A stretch of 61,982 bases of DNA. Source: Paracoccaceae bacterium. Its GTDB lineage: Bacteria; Pseudomonadota; Alphaproteobacteria; Rhodobacterales; Rhodobacteraceae. Of the stretch, positions 7,454-15,960 are shown piece after piece; the first letter of the stretch is position 1; every line of letters begins with the position of its first letter. Both the position numbers and the translations under genes were made by a program. Below the pieces are notes generated by a model. The model was not told the DNA's origin. It was given only the letters and a program-made list of their open reading frames with translations, and ran no database searches. Where the stretch lies: NCBI GenBank assembly GCA_003605175.1, contig QWDA01000015.1, forward strand, positions 1-61,982, written 5' to 3'.

Positions 7454-10400
7454 CTATTCGGCGGCGATTGCTGCTTGCAGTTCCGATTCCTCCTTCGAAG
7501 CTTTGAGGATCTCCTCCGCAGCCGGTTTGATCCGGAACCACGCGGCATAGAGTGCGGGAAGGAAGAGCAGGATCAGCACCGTGCCGACCGCCGTGCCGCC
7601 GATCAGCGTGTAGGCCATTGATCCCCAGAAGACGGAGTGCGTGAGGGGGATGAAGGCCAGCACCGCCGCAAGGGCGGTCAGGATCACGGGCCGCGTGCGC
7701 TGTACGGTCGCTTCAATGATTGCGTGATAGTCGTCGATGCCGGACGCGCGGTTCTCCTTGATCTGCTCGGTCAGGATCAGCGTGTTGCGCATCAGGATAC
7801 CGGCAAGTCCGATCAAGCCGAGAATGGCGTTGAATCCGAACGGCTGATTGAACATGAGCAACGCCGGAACGACACCGACGAGGCCAAGCGGTGCCGTCAG
7901 TATCACCAATGCCATCATCGAGAAGGATCGCACCTGCAGCATGATGACAATCAGCGTGACCGCGATCATGACCGGGAAGATCGTCGCCAGTGCAGCGTTG
8001 GCCTTTGCGGCCTCCTCGATCGATCCCCCGATCTCGATTCGGTAGCCGGCCGGAAGGGATGCGATCAGCGGTTGGAGGGCCTTCATGACCTCCATGGACA
8101 CTTCCGGCGGCTGCGTCGCCTCGTTGATGTCCGAGCGGACCGTGATGACGGGAACGCGATCGCGGCGCTTCAGGATCGGCTCTTCAAGACGGATCTCCGA
8201 ATGACCGATCTGGTCGAGCGGAATCTGCCGGCCGTCGCGGGTCATCAGCGAGAAGTCCGCCAGACGTGCCGGGTCCAGCCGCTCACCGCCGCCGCTGCGC
8301 GCCACTACGGGAACATTGCGGATGTCCTCGCGGACCTCGGTGACGGGAACACCGGTGAGGAGGAACTGAAGCTGCTGACCGACTTCCGATGGCGAAAGCC
8401 CGATGAGATTCAGCCGGTCCTGATCCGGGACGAAGCGAAGCACGGGCGTACGATTGCCCCAGTCCCGGTTTGCTTCCCGCACGTCGGGAACTGTCCGCAT
8501 GATGTCGAGGGCCTTTTGGGAAATGCTGTAGAGTTGGGCGGGGTCCGGTCCCATGATCCGGAACTCGACCGGGAAGACAGAAGGGGGACCGAAGACGAAC
8601 TGCGTGACGCGCACATAGGCCTCGGGCGCAAGCCCCTGTACCACGGCATCACGCAGCCTGAGTTTCAACGCCTCGCGCGCCTCAGCATCGGGTGTCAGCA
8701 CGACGATTTTGGCGAAAGCGGGATCGGGCAGTTCCGGCGCCAGCGCCAGGTAGAATCTAGGCGCCCCCTGGCCGACATAGCTGGTGACGATCTCGGCTTC
8801 CGGCTGCTGGTCGAGCCAGTGCTCGAGCTTCTCGACCGCAGCTGTCGTCGTCTCGATGCTGGACCCTTCCGGGAGGCGGACTTCGACCAGCACCTCAGGG
8901 CGGTCGGAAGTCGGGAAGAACTGCTGCTTGACGCCACCCATGCCGACGACTGAAAACGCGAAGGCGATACCGACGGTGGCGCAGGTCAGGAACTTGTGGC
9001 GCACGGCAAAGGCGATGAGCCGCCGCAGGCGCCGGTAGTTCGGCGTGTCATAGATCGCGGCATGGCCGCCTTTGACCAGCTTGATCGCGGGCAGCATCTT
9101 GACGCCGAGATAGGGGGTGAAGACTACCGCGACGATCCACGAGACAATGAGGGCGAAGCCGACGACCCAGAAGATGTTGCCGGCATACTCGCCGGCCGTC
9201 GACGGCGCGAAGCCGACCGGCAGGAAGCCTGCGATCGTCACCAGTGTTCCCGACAGCATCGGGGCCGCCGTGTGGCTCCAAGCGTAGGCCGCCGCCTTGA
9301 TCCGGTCCATGCCCTCTTCCATCTTCACCACCATCACTTCGATGGCGATGATGGCGTCGTCGACGAGAAGTCCGAGCGCCAGGATGAGGGCGCCGAGCGT
9401 GATGCGGTCGAAGAACCGCCCGGTCTCGAGCATAATGAAGAACACGACTGCAAGTGTCAGCGGGACTGCGGCCGCAACGACGATGCCGACGCGCCAGCCG
9501 AGGCTGACGAGGGTCACCAGAAGCACAACGCCGAGTGCCATTGCGAACTTCATCATGAATTCGTCGACCGCATGCGAGATGTTGACGGCCTGATCGGTCA
9601 CCTTTTCGAGCGTCATCCCGAGCGGCAGCGTCTCGGCGATGGCCGCGGTCTTCTCCTCCAGCGCCTTGCCGAGCGCGAGACCGTCCCAGCCTTCCTGCAT
9701 CACCGCCGCGAGCACGATGGTGGGCTCACCCTGATGCCGGATGAGGTAAGTCGGAGGATCCTCGTAGTCGCGGCGGACCTCGGCGATGTCGGAGAGCTTC
9801 AGCGTCCGCCCGGCCGCGACGACCGGTGTGTCGGCGATCGCCCGAACGCTGTCATAAGCGCCGTCCAACCGTACAAAGACCTGCGGCCCCTTGGTGTCGA
9901 TCGAGCCTGCCGGGGTAACGGTGTTCTGCCGCTGCAAGGCAGCGATGATATCCTGCGCCGATACGCCGAGGGTTGCCAGCCTGGCATAGGAGAACTCGAC
10001 GAATATCTGCTGGGGACGTTCGCCGAGGATGTTGATCTTCTTGACGCCGGGCACATGCAGCAGGTCCTGGCGGATCACCTCGGCCTGCCTCGCCAGTTCG
10101 CGCATCGGCATGCCCTTCGCCTTCAGCGCATAAAGCGCGAAGCTCACATCCGCATACTCGTCGTTGATAAACGGGCCGAACACGCCGGGCGGCAGGTTGC
10201 GGGCTTCGTCTCCGAGCTTCTTGCGGGCCTGATAGAACTCCTCCTGCACTTCCGATGGCGGCGTGCTGTCCTTCAGCGAAAGCGTCATGAGCGCGAAACC
10301 CGGCCGCGTGGTGGTATCAACCCGGTCGTACCAGTCCAGTTCCTGGAGCCGCTTCTCCAGCGGTTCCGCGACGAGATCCTGCATCTCGCGCGCCGTCGCG

Positions 10401-10564
10401 CCCGGCCAGGCCGCCGTGACCGTCAGGTTCTTGATGGTGAAGCTGGGGTCTTCCGCCCGCCCGAGCTTGACGAAGGCATACGCGCCCGCGGCCACTAGGA
10501 GGAGGATGAAGAACAGGGTTACGGCGCGTTCGCGAACGGCGATTGCTGAAAGATTGAGGTTCAT
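7454..10564 (-). CDS. RND-family efflux transporter permease
   Basis: A 1036-residue inner-membrane proton-driven RND permease, full length for the AcrB-like family. TM1 is near residues 12-32, followed by a large periplasmic loop. TM4 carries the proton-relay pair in LGLLVDDAIIAIEVM, and a second loop and the TM7-12 repeat follow. The ATG overlaps the TGA of the membrane-fusion gene by one base (TGATG), so the two are translationally coupled. With an outer-membrane channel, not encoded nearby, it would export amphiphilic compounds from periplasm or membrane. Some features resemble fatty-acid or solvent exporters, but the substrate is not readable. Confidence 0.94.
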   Translation of the reverse strand: MNLNLSAIAVRERAVTLFFILLLVAAGAYAFVKLGRAEDPSFTIKNLTVTAAWPGATAREMQDLVAEPLEKRLQELDWYDRVDTTTRPGFALMTLSLKDSTPPSEVQEEFYQARKKLGDEARNLPPGVFGPFINDEYADVSFALYALKAKGMPMRELARQAEVIRQDLLHVPGVKKINILGERPQQIFVEFSYARLATLGVSAQDIIAALQRQNTVTPAGSIDTKGPQVFVRLDGAYDSVRAIADTPVVAAGRTLKLSDIAEVRRDYEDPPTYLIRHQGEPTIVLAAVMQEGWDGLALGKALEEKTAAIAETLPLGMTLEKVTDQAVNISHAVDEFMMKFAMALGVVLLVTLVSLGWRVGIVVAAAVPLTLAVVFFIMLETGRFFDRITLGALILALGLLVDDAIIAIEVMVVKMEEGMDRIKAAAYAWSHTAAPMLSGTLVTIAGFLPVGFAPSTAGEYAGNIFWVVGFALIVSWIVAVVFTPYLGVKMLPAIKLVKGGHAAIYDTPNYRRLRRLIAFAVRHKFLTCATVGIAFAFSVVGMGGVKQQFFPTSDRPEVLVEVRLPEGSSIETTTAAVEKLEHWLDQQPEAEIVTSYVGQGAPRFYLALAPELPDPAFAKIVVLTPDAEAREALKLRLRDAVVQGLAPEAYVRVTQFVFGPPSVFPVEFRIMGPDPAQLYSISQKALDIMRTVPDVREANRDWGNRTPVLRFVPDQDRLNLIGLSPSEVGQQLQFLLTGVPVTEVREDIRNVPVVARSGGGERLDPARLADFSLMTRDGRQIPLDQIGHSEIRLEEPILKRRDRVPVITVRSDINEATQPPEVSMEVMKALQPLIASLPAGYRIEIGGSIEEAAKANAALATIFPVMIAVTLIVIMLQVRSFSMMALVILTAPLGLVGVVPALLMFNQPFGFNAILGLIGLAGILMRNTLILTEQIKENRASGIDDYHAIIEATVQRTRPVILTALAAVLAFIPLTHSVFWGSMAYTLIGGTAVGTVLILLFLPALYAAWFRIKPAAEEILKASKEESELQAAIAAE

Positions 10565-11673
10565 CAGTTGCCCCCACTTTCGGACGTAGTCCTGACATGT
10601 GTTCCTTCGTGCAGCAGATGAGCCCCGAGCGAAACGATCGGCTCACCAGAGTTCAGTCCGGAGATCACGGCAGTTTCGCTGGTTACACGGACGAGCCTTA
10701 CCGGCCGAAAGCGCACAGTCGACGAGGTATGGTCCAGGGCCCAGACACCGGTCCTGTGGCCGTCGTCGAGCACGGCCCCGAGCGGCACCTCGAATTCAGG
10801 CCGGCTCTCCCTGTTCGGAAGCTGGATTGTCACCGTCGCTCCAAGCGGTGCATACGAATCCGCACCGTCGAACACATAGCGGGCCTCATACGTGCGGGTC
10901 CGGGGATCGGCGGAATCCGACAGTTGCCGCAGATGTGCCCAGAATTGACGCCCGTCGGTCCCATACAGACTGGCTTCGGCCGCCGAGCCGATCGGCGGTC
11001 GGATCGTCTCAGGAAGGGCCACCACCGCCTCGCGGGGGCCGGCCTGGGCGATCCGGACCACCGTCTGGCCGGCAGATACGACCTGCCCCTGTTCGCCCAG
11101 GGTTTCGATCACCGTTCCATCCTCGTCCGCCAACAGGACCGAATAGTTCGCCTCGTTTTCGGCGACCTGTGCTTCGGCTTCAGCGGCGGAGACCTGCGCC
11201 TCGGCCGTGTCCAGCGCGGCCTTCACCTGCTCGTAGCGCTGGCGGGTGATCCATCCATCCTCGCGCAGTTGGGCGTATCTCTGTTCGTCCGCTTTCGTCT
11301 GAACGAATACGGCACGTGCCGCATCCACGGCATTGCGCTTCGCCGTGAGCGCGAAGCGCAGGTCGGTATCGTCGATCCGCATCAGCGGCTGACCGGCCCT
11401 GACCTCCTGACCGACATCCACGAGCCGTTCCACGATCTTGCCGGGGACGCGAAAGCCGAGATTGCTCTCGACCTTCGCCCCTATCGTGCCCGTGAAGCTG
11501 CGCTTGAGCCCGGCCACCGGCTCTGCCGTCATCACTCTGACGATGGGCGGTTTCTGCCTCGGGTCGCTCACCGCCGCGTTGTCCTGCGGGGAGGCGGCAA
11601 GCGTGACGAATGCCGCCACCGCTGACGCCGCGACCAGGACACCGGTTGGTACCACTAGCTTCCTCGTTTTCAT
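10564..11673 (-). CDS. RND efflux periplasmic adaptor (membrane-fusion protein)
   Basis: A 369-residue HlyD/AcrA-type adaptor. The N-terminus MKTRKLVVPTGVLVAASAVA is a membrane anchor or signal. A lipoyl half-motif (GFRVPGKIVERLVDVGQEV), a coiled-coil hairpin (about residues 110-180, rich in A/E/Q) and the second lipoyl half (DGTVIETLGEQGQVV) follow, with beta-barrel and membrane-proximal domains after. The ATG at 11673 is chosen over much earlier in-frame starts because the signal sequence begins here and GGGGCG precedes it. It is coupled to the RND permease and lies downstream of a small secreted protein in the same direction. Confidence 0.93.
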   Translation of the reverse strand: MKTRKLVVPTGVLVAASAVAAFVTLAASPQDNAAVSDPRQKPPIVRVMTAEPVAGLKRSFTGTIGAKVESNLGFRVPGKIVERLVDVGQEVRAGQPLMRIDDTDLRFALTAKRNAVDAARAVFVQTKADEQRYAQLREDGWITRQRYEQVKAALDTAEAQVSAAEAEAQVAENEANYSVLLADEDGTVIETLGEQGQVVSAGQTVVRIAQAGPREAVVALPETIRPPIGSAAEASLYGTDGRQFWAHLRQLSDSADPRTRTYEARYVFDGADSYAPLGATVTIQLPNRESRPEFEVPLGAVLDDGHRTGVWALDHTSSTVRFRPVRLVRVTSETAVISGLNSGEPIVSLGAHLLHEGTHVRTTSESGGN

Positions 11674-11758
11674 GTCATCGCCCCATTTCAATCGGGTTGA
11701 GCTCGGCCTCTTGTCGGCCCCGCGGACGCGAGCGGCACGACCACGTTTTCTAGAAATG

Positions 11759-12121
11759 TCAATATGTTGGCGATTCAGCTTGAGGATGGATGCCCTTCTC
11801 GACCGAGACCGACACCTCCTCGCCGTACCTCGAGAATGCATAAAGCGAGCCCTGGTAGCCCGGCATGGAGAAGGCCACGGAGTCGCGGTCGGCGAGGCCC
11901 ATGACGACGCGCAGCGGATCGCCCCCGCCCTTTGGTGCGAAGGTCGCCGTGACCTCCAGGAGGTCGCCGTCGACCGGGACGTAATAGACCACCATGTCCA
12001 GACGCCCCTCATGCAGGCTGCCGCCTTCGATCGGCCGTCGGACGGTGGTTTCCTCGGCAAGCGCCGGCGCCGCGAAAAACATTGCGGTCAGCAGCGATGC
12101 ACCCAGGGTCCTTCGAATCAT
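11759..12121 (-). CDS. Small secreted protein of unknown function, first gene of the RND unit
   Basis: A 120-residue protein with a clear signal peptide (MIRRTLGASLLTAMFFAAPALA, cleavage near AEE). The mature domain of about 97 residues is predicted to be mostly beta, with YYVPVDGDLLEVTATFAPKGG. No family was recognised. It starts immediately beside the three-half-site operator shared with the divergent TetR gene and precedes the adaptor gene by 85 bp, so it is probably the promoter-proximal member of the efflux transcript and may act in the periplasm with the pump. This role is inferred from context only. Confidence 0.75.
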   Translation of the reverse strand: MIRRTLGASLLTAMFFAAPALAEETTVRRPIEGGSLHEGRLDMVVYYVPVDGDLLEVTATFAPKGGGDPLRVVMGLADRDSVAFSMPGYQGSLYAFSRYGEEVSVSVEKGIHPQAESPTY

Positions 12122-12133
12122 CTTACATTTCCA

Positions 12134-12192
12134 ATTTTAGATTGCGTTCGACCTCTATGTTGGCCATATAGATTGTGAATGCAATCTAAAAT
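12134..12192. promoter_or_regulatory. TetR operator region with three TAGATTG half-sites
   Basis: ATTTTAGATTGC at 12134-12145 is perfectly complementary to GCAATCTAAAAT at 12181-12192. A third half-site TAGATTG at 12169-12175 forms a tighter palindrome with CAATCTA at 12182-12188 (6-bp spacer). The sites fill the space between the divergent efflux unit and the TetR gene, so one regulator could control both. The TTAGAT core is shared with the module A operator. Confidence 0.7.
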
Positions 12193-12203
12193 AGGGGGCA
12201 AAG

Positions 12204-12809
12204 ATGCGTGTGAGTCGCGCTCAGGCCACGGAAAACCGCGAAACCGTGATCAATGTGGCAAGTCGCCTGTTTCGGGAACACGGCTTCGACGGCATCGGCC
12301 TCAAGGATCTGATGAAGGGCGCCGGGCTGACCCAAGGAGCGTTCTACAAGCAGTTCGCATCGAAGGATGACCTGGTGGCGCAGGCATCGAGGAGGGCGTT
12401 GGAGAGCGCTTTTCATCAATGGTCAACCGCAGCTGCGGATGATCCGCAGGATCCTCTCGAGGCGGTGGTCGCCTTCTATCTCAGCATGGAGCATTGCGCC
12501 GAAAGGGCGGACGGCTGTCCGGTCGTTGCGCTCGGCTCGGACGCCGCTCGGCAGGGCGCCGAAGTGAAGGCGTCATTCGAAGCCGGGATCCGGGAATACC
12601 TGGAGTTGCTCGATGGTTGGATTGGGAATGCCGACGTCGACGAGCCCGGCGGCCGGGCGATGGTCACTCTCTCAACGATCGTCGGCGCGGTGCTCCTCTC
12701 GCGAATCGTAATCGACGAGCATCTGTCGAAGCGGTTCCTGCAAGCCGCCACTGAGAGCGTGCTGACGGGGCCGACTGAAGGCGATGCACGCGTGGGACAG
12801 CGCCCATGA
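12204..12809 (+). CDS. TetR/AcrR-family transcriptional regulator (module B)
   Basis: A 201-residue TetR-family repressor, paralogous to the module A regulator. It has the same MRVS-x-AQA/QAR-ENRE start, then FREHGFDGIGLKDLMKGAGLTQGAFYKQFASKDDL. The ligand domain has CPVVALGSDAARQG, matching CSLASLAVDAARS of the paralogue. The ATG at 12204 follows GGGGGCAAAG. The gene sits right next to the three-half-site operator and overlaps the PaaI thioesterase by four bases (ATGA). It likely represses both its own fatty-acid-enzyme operon and the divergent RND unit. Confidence 0.92.
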   Translation: MRVSRAQATENRETVINVASRLFREHGFDGIGLKDLMKGAGLTQGAFYKQFASKDDLVAQASRRALESAFHQWSTAAADDPQDPLEAVVAFYLSMEHCAERADGCPVVALGSDAARQGAEVKASFEAGIREYLELLDGWIGNADVDEPGGRAMVTLSTIVGAVLLSRIVIDEHLSKRFLQAATESVLTGPTEGDARVGQRP

Positions 12810-13297
12810 CGAGCGATTCTGCGACAGGCATTCACGGCGCGATCCCTTCAGTCGCTGATCTGGCGGACTTCTCCGGACTCGAACTCGTCGCGAAGCTGGC
12901 GAACGGGAGCCTTCGCCGCCCGCCGATGGCAGAAATGCTGCCTTTCACCTTGCTTCCTCCGGAAGCCGGCAAGGTCGAACTCCTGGCCACGCCCGAGCCG
13001 CGCTTCTTCAATCTCACGAACACCATTCACGGCGGCTGGATCATGACGATGCTCGACACCGCGATGGCGCTCGCCGCCCAGACCACGTTGTCGCCCGGCG
13101 AGATCTGTCCGACCCACGAAACCACTGCCAAGTTCGTACGCCCGATTACGGTCGACTCTGCAGTAGTTCACGTCGTCGGCCGGGTGGTGTCGCGCGGTCG
13201 GACGGTCATCACGCTGGAGGGACGGGCCGAGGGAGCTCTTGGAAAGCTTCACGCGCACGGCACCTCAACATGCCTGATCGTGAGCCGGAAGCCGTGA
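12806..13297 (+). CDS. PaaI-family acyl-CoA thioesterase (hot-dog fold)
   Basis: A 163-residue hot-dog thioesterase. The family motif NTIHGGWIMTMLDTAMA (residues about 73-89) contains the conserved His-Gly-Gly and the helix carrying the catalytic acid. THETTAKFVRPI is the usual beta-strand segment. It would hydrolyse acyl- or aryl-CoA thioesters in the cytoplasm. The ATG overlaps the TetR stop (ATGA), and the stop overlaps a small downstream reading frame the same way, so it is within an operon leading to fabF. Chain-length specificity is unknown. Confidence 0.9.
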   Translation: MTSDSATGIHGAIPSVADLADFSGLELVAKLANGSLRRPPMAEMLPFTLLPPEAGKVELLATPEPRFFNLTNTIHGGWIMTMLDTAMALAAQTTLSPGEICPTHETTAKFVRPITVDSAVVHVVGRVVSRGRTVITLEGRAEGALGKLHAHGTSTCLIVSRKP

Positions 13298-13440
13298 TGG
13301 TCGCACCTTCGATCACGATCTCCGCCGCCGCGAATTGCCGGCTGACAGGGGAAACCCCTGTACTGCTTGCCGGGTCGGCATCTGCCCCACTCGGAATTCC
13401 TGAAACGGGGGCATCAGGCCGCGCCCCGAACAAAGCTTAG
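13297..13440 (+). CDS. Possible 47-residue protein between the thioesterase and fabF
   Basis: An open frame of 47 codons starts in an ATGA overlap with the thioesterase stop. It ends with a TAG directly abutting the ATG of the FabF-like gene. Both junctions fit translational coupling. The product (starts MVAPSITISAAANCRLTGE) has no recognised motif, signal peptide or domain. It could instead be a spacer frame by chance in GC-rich DNA. Confidence 0.35.
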   Translation: MVAPSITISAAANCRLTGETPVLLAGSASAPLGIPETGASGRAPNKA

Positions 13441-14748
13441 ATGCAGATGCCACGGATCGTTGTTACCGGAACGGGAGCAGTCACTCCTCTCGCAGCTAAT
13501 GCGGAAACATCCTGGTCGCGCCTTCTGGCCGGACGCTCGGGCATCCGGAGGCTTCCAGACGATGTGGTGGCAGACCTGCCGGCCAAGATCGGCGGCATGG
13601 TTCCTTCTCTGGAAGAAGACCCCGAGGCCGGCTTCGATCCGAATACGGTCTTCGCGCCAAAGGACCAGCGCAAGGTGGACCGGTTCATTCTCTACGGGCT
13701 CGCAGCTTCCCAAGAAGCGCTCTCTCAAGCAAGGTGGGCCCCAACCTCGGAGACGGATCGCCTTCGCACCGCGACGGTCATCGCCTCTGGAATCGGCGGG
13801 TTTCCCGCCATTACCGACGCCGTGCGCACGGTCGATCAGCGCGGTGTCCGCCGTCTATCGCCCTTCACGGTACCATCCTTCCTGGTGAACCTGGCTGCCG
13901 GTCAGATCTCGATCCGTCATGGTTTCAAAGGACCACTCGGCGCCCCGGTGACGGCTTGCGCGGCCGGCATCCAGGCGATCGGCGATGCGGCGCGCCTCAT
14001 TCGCGCCGGCGAGGCAGACATCGCAGTGTGTGGTGGAACAGAAGCATGCATGAATATCGTCAGTCTCGGCGGTTTCGCTGCGGCTCGCTCCCTTTCCAGC
14101 GGCTTCAATGAAACACCGGATCGGGCCTCGCGGCCCTTCGATATCTCGCGGGATGGCTTCGTCATGGGCGAAGGCGCCGGGATCCTGGTCATCGAGGAAC
14201 TGGGCCACGCGCTCGCGCGCGGCGTGACGCCGATTGCCGAACTCGTCGGCTACGGCACGACGGCGGACGCTCATCACGTCACGTCCGGGCCCGAGGATGG
14301 AAACGGCGCGCGCCGGGCCATGGAAATCGCGATCGCTCAAGCGGGCATCTCGGCACGAGAGGTTCGCCACCTCAATGCACACGCGACGTCCACTCCTGTC
14401 GGTGACCTCGGGGAGATCGAAGCCATCAAATCGGTTTTCGGCACGGATTCCGCGATAGCCGTCAGTGCCACGAAATCGGCGACCGGACACCTGCTGGGCG
14501 CCGCGGGGGGGCTCGCAGCCATCTTCACGATCCTGGCACTGAGGGACCAAGTGGCGCCGCCGACCCTCAATCTGGAGGCGGCAGACCCGGCCGGTGACGG
14601 AATCGACTTCGTCGCAAACCAGGCCAGGCCAATGGAGATGGACTACGCGATCTCAAACGGGTTCGGTTTCGGCGGCGTCAACGCCAGCGCCCTGTTCCGG
14701 CGTTGGCCGGACAATCCGGCCGCCGGGGCCGCCGGAGGGATCCCGTGA
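13441..14748 (+). CDS. fabF: Beta-ketoacyl-ACP synthase II-like enzyme
   Basis: A 435-residue condensing enzyme of the KAS II (FabF) family. It extends acyl-ACP with malonyl-ACP. The triad is complete: Cys173 in VTACAAG, His314 in NAHATSTPVGD and His350 in KSATGHLLGAAGG, with the glycine-rich C-terminal ISNGFGFGGVNAS. It is slightly longer than typical FabF. It is not beside acpP/fabD and instead sits in an efflux-linked accessory operon, so it is probably a second, specialised copy acting on an unusual acyl chain, or a polyketide-like product. That specialisation is inference from context. Confidence 0.88.
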   Translation: MQMPRIVVTGTGAVTPLAANAETSWSRLLAGRSGIRRLPDDVVADLPAKIGGMVPSLEEDPEAGFDPNTVFAPKDQRKVDRFILYGLAASQEALSQARWAPTSETDRLRTATVIASGIGGFPAITDAVRTVDQRGVRRLSPFTVPSFLVNLAAGQISIRHGFKGPLGAPVTACAAGIQAIGDAARLIRAGEADIAVCGGTEACMNIVSLGGFAAARSLSSGFNETPDRASRPFDISRDGFVMGEGAGILVIEELGHALARGVTPIAELVGYGTTADAHHVTSGPEDGNGARRAMEIAIAQAGISAREVRHLNAHATSTPVGDLGEIEAIKSVFGTDSAIAVSATKSATGHLLGAAGGLAAIFTILALRDQVAPPTLNLEAADPAGDGIDFVANQARPMEMDYAISNGFGFGGVNASALFRRWPDNPAAGAAGGIP

Positions 14749-14823
14749 TTGACCCCGGTCGCGACCGTCGCGCGAACACCACGTTCGAAACCGCAATCCC
14801 AAGACAAAGTAGGACATGATTCC

Positions 14824-15639
14824 ATGAACAAGACCAATCTCGGCGTCGCCCTTGTTACAGGGGCTTCCTCCGGTATCGGACTCGCAACGGCAAAGGCCCT
14901 TCAGAACGCGGGCTATCGCGTGTTCGGAACCAGCCGCCGCGCTGTCGCCGTTAGATCCGACGGCGTCACCATGCTGGCCTGTGACGTGACCGACGATGCG
15001 TCCGTTGCGAAGCTGGTCAAAGACGTGCTGGCCAAGGCCGGGCGCATCGACTTGCTGGTTAACAATGCGGGCATTGGCATCTTCGGCGGCGCGGAGGAAT
15101 CTTCGCTTGCGCAGGCCCAGGCGCTGTTCGACGTGAACGTGTTCGGCGTGATCCGTGTGACCAACGCGGTTCTGCCGATCATGCGCCGCCAGAAGACGGG
15201 CAGAATAGTCAATCTGAGCTCGGCGCATGGATTCATTCCAGCTCCCTATTTTGCGCTCTATTCGGCGACCAAACACGCCATCGAAGGCTACTCCCAATCG
15301 CTTGATCACGAACTGCGGACGCTCGGGATTCGCGTCACCCTGGTTGAGCCGACCTATACCCGTACGGCCTTTGAGGAAAATCTGGTTCGGCCGGATCAGT
15401 TGCTTGAGATCTATGACGCTGCGCGCGCGAGCATGATGATAACGGTTGGGGAGGCGATGAAAGTCGGCGATACGCCTGAGATTGTGGCCGAGACCATCGT
15501 GATGGCAGCGACGGATTCCAAACCGAAACTGCGCTACCCGGCAGGAAAAATGGCACGCCGGGTCAACATGCTGCGCCGCTTCGTCCCTGCCGCGGCATTC
15601 GACAAGAGCCTGCGCAAGATGCTCCGCCTGCCGGTCTGA
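14824..15639 (+). CDS. Short-chain dehydrogenase/reductase
   Basis: A 271-residue classical SDR. It has an NAD(P)-binding TGASSGIG at residues 12-19, NNAG at 80-83, and Ser133, Tyr146 and Lys150 as catalytic residues (LSSAHGFIP, then YSATKHAIEGYS). A TSRR basic patch after strand 2 suggests NADP preference. The ATG at 14824 is chosen because the Rossmann strand begins six residues later; an in-frame start 25 codons upstream would add unrelated sequence. It lies 75 bp after fabF on the same strand and could reduce the 3-keto product, but many SDR substrates are possible. Confidence 0.9.
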   Translation: MNKTNLGVALVTGASSGIGLATAKALQNAGYRVFGTSRRAVAVRSDGVTMLACDVTDDASVAKLVKDVLAKAGRIDLLVNNAGIGIFGGAEESSLAQAQALFDVNVFGVIRVTNAVLPIMRRQKTGRIVNLSSAHGFIPAPYFALYSATKHAIEGYSQSLDHELRTLGIRVTLVEPTYTRTAFEENLVRPDQLLEIYDAARASMMITVGEAMKVGDTPEIVAETIVMAATDSKPKLRYPAGKMARRVNMLRRFVPAAAFDKSLRKMLRLPV

Positions 15640-15714
15640 CCAGTTCAGTTCGCAGGCGGGAGACCCTGCGCGCAAGACGGCTCCCTCAAAATTGGCCCAA
15701 CGAAAGGTCGAGCC

Positions 15715-15960
15715 ATGACCATTCCATCCGCCCCGGCGGCCGCAACGGACTCAGCACTTGCGCGCAAGGTACCGCCGGGAATTCTCGCCGGGCCCATCAT
15801 GCCCACGATGCTCGGCCTTGCCTTGCCGACGATAGTGGTGCTCACCGTCCAGACGTTTGTCGGAGTAGCGGAAACCTATTTCGTAAGCTTTCTCGGAACG
15901 GATGCGCTCGCGGGGGTCACGTTAGTGTTCCCGATCCTCATGCTGATGCAAATGATGTCA
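15715..15960 (+). pseudogene. MATE efflux transporter, N-terminal fragment cut off by an IS66 remnant
   Basis: The first 82 codons encode the start of a second MATE protein (GPIMPTMLGLALPTIVVLTV, ETYFVSFLGTDALAGVTLVFP, MLMQMMS). It aligns with the intact MATE at 1693, which has SVLGVTALAGLALVFP and MLTQMLS at the same places. Homology stops after the Ser codon at 15958-15960, where IS66 sequence begins. The remaining roughly ten helices are not found downstream, so the gene is broken and its 3' part is lost. It was probably the last gene of the fabF-SDR operon. Confidence 0.88.

Noticed and set aside
10597-11625. 342-codon open frame on the plus strand
   Set aside because: Antisense to the RND adaptor gene, which has complete lipoyl and coiled-coil features; no domain in the antisense product.
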